From contig OX393561.1 in NCBI GenBank assembly GCA_947652115.1, positions 25,317,691 to 25,381,690 on the forward strand: 64,000 nt of DNA. Direction: 5' to 3'. The DNA comes from Blastomussa wellsi (lineage: Eukaryota > Cnidaria > Anthozoa > Scleractinia > Plerogyridae). The position numbers and the translations under genes were made by a program. Each line of letters starts with the position of its first letter. Within the stretch, counting starts at the first letter, position 1. Shown here piece by piece: positions 1 through 8,059 of the stretch. The notes under the pieces are model-generated. The model was not told the origin of the DNA. It made no database searches and was given only the letters and a program-made list of their open reading frames with translations.

Positions 1-572
1 ACCGCACCGGCGATTTCGAATCCCGTTGACGCCCTTCTTTAATTCCAATTGCTTAAATTGGAAATTCACTGGGATGATCATCTCTCACTTTCACCTTTTA
101 TTCTTTTCTGTTCATTCTAATCTGCCCACCCAACGTCACCGCCTAACACAAAAGAATGACAAATGCGTGAGAAAGGTCTATTGTAGCGCTACCAGGCGAT
201 TCAAATAGAGATTAAGGGAAAGGTCGAATTCTTCTCAATAATGTGCCACCCTTCGTAAAAGTCACTGTTATGGAAAAAGAAGGGGATTGCTCCGTTAATT
301 CGCTGCATACGAATCAATTGAATCAATTGACATTGCGATTATCTTCTTCTTTCACAATTGCGACAATCATAATCGACTTGGCAGGAGAGGGAAACTGAAA
401 CCAAAATAGATTTTCTCATTTAATATGTTAATCAATCTGAAAGAGAGGGCAAACTTTGATAGATTTTCTTGATAAGATAAACCTCAAGCCCTCTTTCTTC
501 AAAACAAAGGCATTCCTCTGTTCCATGGCATGTCAACGCCTTATGCACTAATTCAGCACGCAATAATGTTGT
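1..572. repeat. Partial intergenic spacer upstream of copy 1
   Basis: This is the right-hand end of a spacer whose left part lies outside the window. Bases 1-34 are the tail of a truncated tRNA-like piece with the B-box-like block TTCGAATCCCG. Bases 49-93 match the right arm of the inverted repeat found in the other spacers. Bases of about 236-396 are absent before copies 2-10, where the sequence jumps straight to the promoter-proximal block. No gene is seen here. Confidence 0.7.
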
Positions 573-580
573 TATATATT
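573..580 (+). promoter_or_regulatory. Candidate TATA box, copy 1
   Basis: The block TATATATT is kept in all ten copies about 710 bases before the start codon. Initiation would fall near 603, giving a noncoding first exon that could end at 744, where a good donor (CTG|GTAAGT) is present. It would splice to the acceptor TTTTGCAG just before the signal exon at 1279. A second weaker donor lies near 1057. This is inferred from motifs only. Confidence 0.35.
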
Positions 581-1289
581 TTACAATCAGTCATACATGG
601 CAGGGGGAAAACAATGCGGGTCTTGAGTTTGGTTAGCAACAAACAAACCATTATCCCAATCAAGTTATTTAAACAAGGAACCCAGGCACAGTAAATCAGT
701 TTGTTTGCTGACCTTAAAGTGGCGAGATCTCAAGAAACCAACTGGTAAGTCAACGCTCCAACGAATTATACTGGCATCGAATTTTTTAACTATTCGAATC
801 AAAGACAGGAGCCATCGTGTAGATATTTTCTTCTTTAGGTTTATTATATCCCATTTTCGTTTTTTCAAATTTGCAAGTGAAACAGATCATCAAGAACGCG
901 GCGGGAAAATTGCTGCGGATTTGCTTTTGAAATTCAGAAACTTACTTAATGCATTTTATACCAAATGATTGCATTGAAGCTCTTGTTAATGATTGGGCAT
1001 TCGTTTGATACCATTATTTTAACATCAAATGATTTAGGATGGTAGTATCAATTCAGGTAAAATAGAAGTGGAACCATTCACACGCTATTCCGGGCCGCCA
1101 AGGTACCTCGGAATTCGTCCAGCGAACAACCTGGCGTTTTCTTTTCTAGCTTAGCCATGGCTGCACAGTGAAGACCGCAATAGATTTAGAATATATTTTC
1201 TTAGTGTTAAGTCAGGTGATAAACAAATTTCTGTTTTTTCCCAAGAATCATTGGTAAATTTGCACTTTTCTTTTGCAGAAGATTACAGA

Positions 1290-3864
1290 ATGATTTCCAA
1301 ACTGTCCCTGGTTGCCTTTGCAGTAACCTTTATTTGCATCTCTGCAGCCTGGCTCGATCAGGTTAGTTTTCATTTTAGGAAAACCGGAAAGCTGTGGTGG
1401 AGAGATTGGCACTCAGCAGATCTCGCACTCGACCTCACAGCTCAATTATAAATCGACAGAATAGGCGCGCGGCTCCTCCTTCGCAAAGTGCTATTGTGAC
1501 TGCTGTTTTATTTGAAAACGATGTGGATTTTGTAATCAGTGGTTTCTTTTTATCAGTTAACCGTCTAATTGATAATTGGTGAGTCAATTAATGCTGACTT
1601 TGCATGGACTGTTTTCTAACAGTGTTCTCTTTCTCTCCCGCAGCCGGAGAACCCGCTGTTGAAAAGAGGTATGAATTGTAGAATCGTACCTTTATTGTTC
1701 AGAACGCTTCCAATAGTAATTGTTCGAATAAATGTCGTGTAGATGTATTTGTTGTCACAGTTGGTCTGAGGTCTTACCAAATTATCAATTTGCGGGCTTG
1801 GCTTTCCGCGTCTTGTATAATAAGTTGTTATCGATCTGGTGTAGTTCAAAATTCACCCAGAATTAATTTTGTAACGCTTCCATCAACACTATTTCTTTTA
1901 TGGAATGTCTTCACGTAATGTATATTGAATTCCTTACTATTTGTCTAGTCCGAGATCACTTGTTGGCGTTTAATCCCAGAAAATAAGATTTGCTGATAAG
2001 TATATAACCTTTCAAAATTCTTAATTTTAGTTCAAAACTCATCGGGTGAATTGTTTTATAGACATGTATGTATCAGTTGCCTTAAAATCTTTCTTCAAAT
2101 TCTCTGTTCACCAAAAGATATTTTGGTTTCTGGTAAATTCTCGTTCACTTCCTCATTTTTCCCTTTAGCATGTGGTCCTGATCCAGCAGGCTGCAGCGCT
2201 CACAGTTCATACTGTGGTGAGGCGGTCATGAAACAACATTGTCCAGCGACTTGCGGCCAGTGTAGAAGAGGTAAGAACTGTGGAAATGTACTGCTATTGG
2301 TCAGACCGCTTTAACAACAACAATTCTCAGAGCTGTTGGTTTTTCATTGCACGTCATTATTTTTGTCACTGTTGGATTTTAAATGATCACATTGTTCTCC
2401 ATGTGAAAAAGTTGCAATCAAATAATTTTTGTTACCAATATTTAGAAGGTTTCCATTTATTATCTTGAAGAAGGAAGTGGCATTTTTCTCTTGATGTTCT
2501 ATTGAACATGGATAGGTTAATGAATCTGTGTGATAATTGCCACCACGCACATAATGTTAGTAATTGCATTTGATTCACCTTCGTCTTGGTTGGTAATATT
2601 GCAATTTGCGGTCACATTTTGCAGCTAAAAGATAAAAAACCCCGAAAGATAGAGATAAAAAAAACTTGAAAAAAATACAACAATTTCAATAACTTGAACT
2701 AAAGAAACACTCTAATATTTCTTCATGGAAATAACCTGCTCTTCATTAAAAATTCACTGTTTTCTACCTGTGGGGCTTGTAGGAGTTTCCAAGAGAAACA
2801 TCACGAAGTGTTTAAATGAGTAAATCATGAAACAAATCGAAACTGTAAAAATCTTACGTTTAATGCATGTATTTTTCTTTCTTTTTCACATGATCAACAG
2901 GATTTGAAGACGATCTGCAGGCCCGTACGTACAATTCCTTTCCAGTTGTCAACATATTATTCAGTTACTTTTCAGGCTCCGCTCGATTACTAACCGCTCT
3001 TCGTGAAAGGAACTCACGCTCCTCCCCCGAAGGCACTTCTCAGGGAGGAACGCAGAGCGGACTCGATAGAGCGGCGGAAATCGAGCCTATCACCATTCTG
3101 AAACTCTTAATTCAAACGTCAGTGGTAGGGGTGACAAGTAGGAAGGAAACTGATTGATTATACTTTTACCTCTGTATTGTCTGAACAATGTTTAGCTTCG
3201 TCTTCTTTTCTTTAATTTAAACCAATGAGAAAGAACTTTTACTACCCCCTTTAGGTAGAAAGTACATGGTTTCTTAATTATTTATTCGGCTATGATATAA
3301 ATCTAAAACAAAGTGCTCATTTTCATTCCAAGCTGTCAGATATTTGAGACAATTGTAAAGACAAATTAAAAAAAAGTTCTGACGATTTCCTCTTAAGGTG
3401 GCCCGATAGTCAAAAATACCAAAAATCAAACTTAATTAGATGAAATCAACATCATGACGGTCCGTCGCTGCCATGGTAACAGTACAAGCTTTGGTAAAGT
3501 GTCACAGAGGGTACTTTTCTTATGACGATAACTGAGATAGAAACGCTACGTCAATCTGGAAGGAACAATTTTTCAGTACAGATTATGTTTACAATGGTCT
3601 ATGGAATGTACCAAAATAATTGGCTGGCATTGATAATTTGCAGAGATAAAAAATCTGAAAAGTTGCAATTTGAAAAAAAGGCCTGGTTGATATTGTGCCA
3701 TTAACTTCCCCGTGGGTGTGGGTGATTATTCTTTTATCTTTGCTGAGGTCATTACCATCTCACTGGTAACTCATCACTTGTTTTTGCATTCTTTTTCAGG
3801 AAAAATCACTTGCCCCTGTTGGTGGAAGGGATGCTTCTGGGGTCAATATCCTAATGATTGTTAA
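1290..3864 (+). CDS. ShKT / Trp-rich cysteine peptide precursor, copy 1
   Basis: Coding exons: 1290-1361, 1644-1668, 2169-2270, 2901-2924 and 3800-3864 (stop TAA), 95 codons; introns follow GT-AG, phases 0, 1, 1, 1. The ATG has A at -3, and an acceptor (exon from 1279) suggests an upstream 5' UTR exon. Exon 1 is a signal peptide with a hydrophobic core, probably cut near Ala20. Exon 2 ends in Lys-Arg, a likely prohormone cleavage site. Exon 3 carries six cysteines spaced x6, x6, x8, x3, x2, the ShKT pattern. It has a Lys before the fourth Cys but no adjacent Tyr, so the channel-blocking Lys-Tyr dyad of ShK is absent. Exon 3 ends Arg-Arg; exon 4 is acidic. Exon 5 encodes a peptide with spacing C-x-C-x4-C-x8-C and three Trp, which I do not recognise. 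Role: secreted peptide, possibly venom, defence or signalling. Lineage A. Confidence 0.8.
2976..3137 (+). other. GC-rich open block in intron 4: possible cassette exon or fold-back
   Basis: A GC-rich block follows an acceptor-like tract ending in AG and stays open for 54 codons in the phase set by exon 4. A weak donor (ACAA|GTAGGA) at 3138 would keep phase 1 into exon 5; without it the frame runs to TGA at 3155-3157. The block also folds back on itself (TCCTCCC with GGGAGGA, plus imperfect outer pairing). Equivalent blocks lie at 9746-9907, 16276-16437, 22776-22937, 28835-28996, 35665-35826, 42509-42670, 49353-49514, 56199-56360 and 63042-63203, all open. Differences between copies are mostly amino-acid changing, unlike the true exons, so coding status is uncertain. 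Confidence 0.35.
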
Positions 3865-3995
3865 GTTAAGCCGTGAACAAGCCAATCAGGAATTTGCCTT
3901 TTGTAGTAACAAGAAAACTAAATTGCAAATTTTCAGTAACACAGATTTGAAGTAGAATTTCCTTGGTCTGTTTGTTTGTATTTCAGTCCTTAAGA

Positions 3996-4001
3996 AATAA
4001 A
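3996..4001 (+). terminator. Poly(A) signal, copy 1
   Basis: AATAAA lies 132 bases after the stop codon, within a CTTAAGAAATAAAA block kept in every copy whose 3' end is inside the window. Confidence 0.6.
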
Positions 4002-4721
4002 ACCAGAAAGATTGGCACCTTAGCATTTGTTTGTTTATTATGGTGGATCTTTTCCTGAGGGAAGCCTTTTGTGTTGGAGAAACAGGGCGTGGGTTAATCT
4101 TATCGAGAAAATCAAGCAGAGTGGTTTATTCCCTTTTTTGATAAACATGTGAAAATTTAAATAAATAAGTTGGTGCAAGTTTCGTTACACTGATAAAAGA
4201 TAAAAGAAGCACATATGGTGGTCGAAATAGTGAAAGATGGAGTTGATCTAAATGTGAATTCATTCATGGCAATTGCTTTCTGACTGAGTGAAGGTTTTAC
4301 TAAATTGTTAGTTGCTTTGCTAAGTTGCTTGTTTTATTTTTTGTAATACTTTACAGAAAGGGAGGCAAAACTGGTTTTGTCAAGTTTGATAGAATTTACC
4401 CTCCTAGTAGAATTGGTAAATTTATGCAAGTCGGGAGCTATTTTTATGTCTAATACGCTAAAAACACCGTCTTGTGCTTTCCCACATTGGTGGTCTGTTT
4501 ACAGCCCTTTTTGAAGTGTTTCACGGGTATACGAGCACGTGCCAGAGCGACATAACAGGACAAATTCATATTGGCGCGCAGCGCATAATGGTCCAAATTG
4601 ATAGTTATCAACTTCACACGAGAAATGGCACTGCAAATCGACGGTAAACCATAAAATTCAAAGTCACACCTAGGACTGCACTGAAAAGAAGCAAAAACCG
4701 TACAATTGTGAAACGAAAACA

Positions 4722-4862
4722 ATTCGTGAGAAGGCAGCAATTGATATTTCTACAGATGTTTTGTACGAGTCAATAAAAGAACAGCGTACGATGGACTGGG
4801 ATGACAGTGTGTACGGTCCAGCGACTTTGTTACCCATTATTGAAGATCGCGTAACCACTTAA
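4722..4862 (+). pseudogene. Terminal-exon-like module (DWDD), spacer 1 first
   Basis: An open stretch of 46 codons ends at TAA and contains Met-Asp-Trp-Asp-Asp-Ser followed by an Ile-Ile-Glu-Asp segment. It reads like the C-terminus of a globular protein. I do not recognise the family. The splice-acceptor-like tract found before other copies of the module is missing here. Confidence 0.35.
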
Positions 4863-5128
4863 TGGTACTAACAAAATCTAAAAATCAGAAAATTTATATT
4901 GTTTTTACGGCCAAGCTGGCTCTGCATGCAAGTTCTCAACGTGAAATTACAGGGCGCATTTAAACGGACCTTGAAAATAAATGCATTTTTATCACGCTTT
5001 TGAAATAATTCATATATGAAATGCGAATGAACATGAAAGTGAGAGCTGATCATCCCAGTGAATTTCCAATTAAAGCACTACTCACGGAAAAAAATGAACT
5101 CAATAAATTGACATTGCTCCCAATGTGT

Positions 5129-5200
5129 GGCTTCATGTCTCAGTTTGAAGAGCATTGCACCGGTATCGCGGATGTTATGGGTTCGAATCCCGTTTGTGTT
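5129..5200 (+). pseudogene. tRNA-Thr-like pseudogene, spacer 1
   Basis: The 72-nt stretch aligns to a tRNA layout: acceptor start GGCTTCA, an A-box-like D arm, an anticodon loop whose central triplet is GGT, and a perfect B box GGTTCGAATCC with a pairable T stem. The 3' acceptor strand no longer pairs with the 5' strand and one D-stem pair is broken. It is therefore a decayed tRNA or a tRNA-derived SINE head rather than a working gene. Anticodon assignment is by hand folding. Confidence 0.55.
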
Positions 5201-5312
5201 ATAGAGATCAAGCGAAAAGTCGAATTGTTCTCAATAATGGCCCGACAAAATAATGTGCCACCCTTCGCAAATGGGGCGCAGAGGTTAATTCGATTTCATG
5301 TCACTGTTGCAG

Positions 5313-5447
5313 AAAGAGAAGGAGATTCGTGAGTATGAAGAAATTGATATTTCTATAGACGTTTTTCATGAGTCAATGCAAGAACCGCGTATGATGGACT
5401 GGGATGACAGTGGGTACGGTCTAGCGACTTTGTTATCCATTTATTGA
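5313..5447 (+). pseudogene. DWDD module, spacer 1 second (frameshifted)
   Basis: The module follows a splice-acceptor-like tract ending GTTGCAG. It is open for 44 codons, then an extra T relative to the first module (CCATTTATTG against CCATTATTG) shifts the frame into an early TGA. The lost residues are still legible in the next frame. Confidence 0.35.
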
Positions 5448-5630
5448 AGATCGCCTAACCACTTACGGTACTAACCAAACCTAAAATCGATATTGTGTTA
5501 ACGTCTAAAGTGGCTTCGCGTGCAAGTTCCAATTAAAGGGACTGTGAAAACAAAGAGACCATGTCGACGCTTTTGTTATTCTTTTGTGACGTAAATATAT
5601 AAAATAATTCGTACATGAACTGCGGATGTA

Positions 5631-5859
5631 CATGAAAGTGAGAGATGATCATCGCAGTGAATTTCCAATTTAAGCACTACTCACGAGAAAAAATGAACTC
5701 AATAAATTGACTTCACTCCCAATGTGTGGCCTCATAGCTCAGTTGGTAGTGTACCGCACCGGCGATTTCGAATCCCGTTGATGCCCTGAATTTTTCCAAG
5801 CTTCTTTAATTCCAATTGCTTAAATTGGAATTCACTGCGATAATCATCTCTCACTTTCA
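5631..5859. repeat. Inverted-repeat (fold-back) block around truncated tRNA-like piece
   Basis: A left arm (5631-5675) and a right arm (5818-5859) are near-perfect reverse complements over about 42 bases. They enclose a shortened tRNA-like sequence (about 5728-5786) that keeps the A-box-like block and TTCGAATCCCG but has lost the anticodon arm. A 10-bp palindrome with a 5-nt loop sits at 5808-5832, overlapping the right arm. Confidence 0.6.
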
Positions 5860-6080
5860 CCTTTTATTCTTTTGTGTTCATGCTAATCTGCCCGCCCAAC
5901 CACCTCACCGCCCAACAAAAAAGAATAACAAATGCGTTAGTAAGGTATATTGTACCGCTACAGGCGATTCAAATAGAAATCAAGCGGAAAGGTCGAATTC
6001 TTCTCAATAAAGGCACAACAAATGTGCGACCCTTCGCAAATGGCGCGTAGAAGTTATTTCGATTTATGTCACTGTTGTAG

Positions 6081-6233
6081 AAAAGGAAGGGGATTCGTGA
6101 GAAGGCAGCAATTGATATTTCTACTGATTCTTTGTATCAGTCAGTGCGAGAACAGCGTACGATGGACTGGGATGACAGTGGGTACGGTCCAGCGACTTTG
6201 TTACCCATTATTGAAGATCGCGTAACCACTTAA
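6081..6233 (+). pseudogene. DWDD module, spacer 1 third (longest open copy)
   Basis: The module starts after an acceptor-like GTTGTAG tract and is open for 50 codons to TAA. It is the fullest version in this spacer: a charged Lys/Arg-rich start, a central Met-Asp-Trp-Asp-Asp motif, then an Ile-Ile-Glu-Asp-Arg end. Function unknown. Confidence 0.35.
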
Positions 6234-6461
6234 TGGAACTAACCAAATCTAAAAATAAGAAATTTTATATTGTTTTAACGACTAAGCTGGCTGAACTTAC
6301 GGGCGCATTCAAACGGACTGTGAAAAAAATTTTTACCGCTTCAGGCGATTCAAATAGAGATCAAGCGAAAGTTCAAATTTTTCTCAATAAAAGCACTACA
6401 AATGTGCCACCCTTCGCAAATGGCGCGCAGAGGTTAATTCCATTTTGTGGCACTGTTGCAG

Positions 6462-6608
6462 AAAGAGGAGGAGATTCGTGAAGGGGAAGAAATTGATATT
6501 TCTACAGACGTTTTGTATGAGTCAATGCAAGAACCGCGTACGATGGACTGGGATGACAGTGGGTACCGTCTAGCGACTTTGTTGTTCATTTTTTTGAACA
6601 TCGCGTAA
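6462..6608 (+). pseudogene. DWDD module, spacer 1 fourth (altered C-terminus)
   Basis: The module follows GTTGCAG and is open for 48 codons to TAA. After the shared core it drifts into a different reading because of local T-tract changes, so its last dozen residues differ from the third module. Confidence 0.3.
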
Positions 6609-6811
6609 CCACTTAATGGTACTAACCAAATCTAAAATCAGAAAATCTATATTGTGTTAACGTCGAAGCTTGCTTCGCGTGCAAGTTCCCAACGTGAAAT
6701 TACACGGCGCAATTAAACTGACTGTGAAAACAAAGAGACCTTTTCCACGCTTCTATTATTCTTTTGTGACGTAAAGTATATGAAATAATACGTATAGCAA
6801 CTGCTGATGTA

Positions 6812-7028
6812 CATGAAAGTGAGAGGTGGTCATCCCAGTAAATTTCCAATTTAAGCACTACTCACGAGCAAAAAATGAGCTCAATAAATTGACTTCACTC
6901 CCAATGGGTGGCTTCACAGATCAGTTGGCAGTGTACCGCACCGGCTATTTTGAATCCCGTTGACGCCCTTGTTTAATTCCAATTGCATAAATTGGAAATT
7001 CACTGCGATAATCATCTCTCACTTTCAC
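6812..7028. repeat. Second inverted-repeat block, spacer 1
   Basis: Left arm 6812-6856 and right arm 6985-7028 are near reverse complements and enclose another truncated tRNA-like piece (about 6910-6967). This block lies about 310 bases before the candidate TATA box of copy 2. Confidence 0.55.
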
Positions 7029-7341
7029 CTTTTATTCGTTTGCGTTCATGCTAATCTGCCCGCCCAATACAAAAGGATAACAAATGCGCGAGAAAGGTAT
7101 ATTGTACCGCTACAGGCGATTCAAATAGAAATCAAGCGAAAGGTTGAATTCTTCTCAGTAAAGTGAAACCAAAATAGATTTTCTCATTTAATATGTTAAT
7201 CAATCTGAAAAGGAGAGGGCAAACTTTGTTAGATTTTCTTGATAAGATAAACTCAAGCCCTGTTTCTTCAAAATTAAGGCATTCCTCTGTTCGATGGCAT
7301 GTCAACGCCTTATGCACTAATTCAGCACGCAATAATGTTGT

Positions 7342-7349
7342 TATATATT
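7342..7349 (+). promoter_or_regulatory. Candidate TATA box, copy 2
   Basis: Same TATATATT block as before copy 1. The predicted noncoding exon would end at 7513 (donor GTAAGT). Confidence 0.35.
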
Positions 7350-8059
7350 TTACAATCAGTCATACATGGCAGGGGGAAAACAATGCGGGTCTTGAGTTTG
7401 GTTAGCAACAAACAAACCATTATCCCAATCAAGTTATTTAAACAAGGAACCCAGGCACAGTAAATCAGTTTGTTTGCTGACCTTAAAGTGGCAAGATCTC
7501 AAGAAACCAACTGGTAAGTCAACGCTCCAACGAATTATACTGGCATCCATTTTTTTAACTATTCGAATCAAAGACAGGAGCCATCGTGTAGATATTTTCT
7601 TCTTTAGGTTTATTATATCCCATTTTCGTTTTCTCAAATTTACAAGTGAAACTGATCATCAAGAACGCGGCGGGAAAATTGCTGCGGATTTGCTTTTGAA
7701 ATTCAGAAACTTGCTTAATGCATTTCATACCAAATGATTGCATTGGAGCTCTTGTTAATGATTGGGCATTCGTTTGATACCATTATTTTAACATCAAATG
7801 ATTTAGGATGGTAGTATCAATTCAGGTGAACGACAAGTGGAACCATTCACAGGTTATTCCGGGCCGCCAAGGTACCTCGGAATTCGTCCAGCGAACAACC
7901 TGGCGTTTTCTTTTCTAGCTTAGCCATGGCTGTACAGTGAAGACCGGAATAGATTTAGAATATATTTTCTTAGTGTTAAGTCAGGTGATAAACAAATTTC
8001 TGTTTTTTTCCCAAGAATCATTGGTAAATTTGCACTTTTCTTTTGCAGAAGATTACAGA

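Larger units (their letters stand above)
4002..7341. repeat. Intergenic spacer 1 (repeat array)
   Basis: The spacer holds SINE- or satellite-like subrepeats. In order: 3' flank shared with other copies (to about 4215); a segment found only in this spacer (about 4216-4885); a tRNA-like pseudogene (5129-5200); two inverted-repeat blocks (5631-5859 and 6812-7028); and four Asp-Trp-Asp-Asp modules (4722, 5313, 6081, 6462). Between them recur blocks of the type CAAATAGAGATCAAGCG and GTGCCACCCTTCGCAAATGG. Only the modules listed separately are open for any length. Confidence 0.75.

Noticed and set aside
705..968. 87-codon open frame present in all ten copies before the signal exon
   Set aside because: It starts at TTG and runs through the predicted first-exon donor. 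Differences between copies change residues freely, so it shows no sign of protein constraint.
2051..2314. Reading the ShKT exon as part of an unspliced 87-codon frame
   Set aside because: The upstream part lies in intron 2, starts without an ATG or signal peptide, and the frame crosses a clear acceptor (TTTCCCTTTAG) and donor (GTAAGA).
3800..3958. Second long open frame across exon 5 and the 3' UTR
   Set aside because: The changes between copies are silent in the cysteine frame and alter residues in this one, and the exon phases fit only the cysteine frame. It would need an unconfirmed cassette donor.
5129..5200. Functional tRNA gene
   Set aside because: The acceptor stem cannot pair in any copy, and the element always sits inside the spacer repeat, so a pseudogene or SINE head is the better reading.
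4002..7341. CRISPR-like or bacterial repeat array
   Set aside because: The subrepeats are hundreds of bases long and imperfect, contain tRNA-like parts and are interleaved with intron-containing eukaryotic genes.
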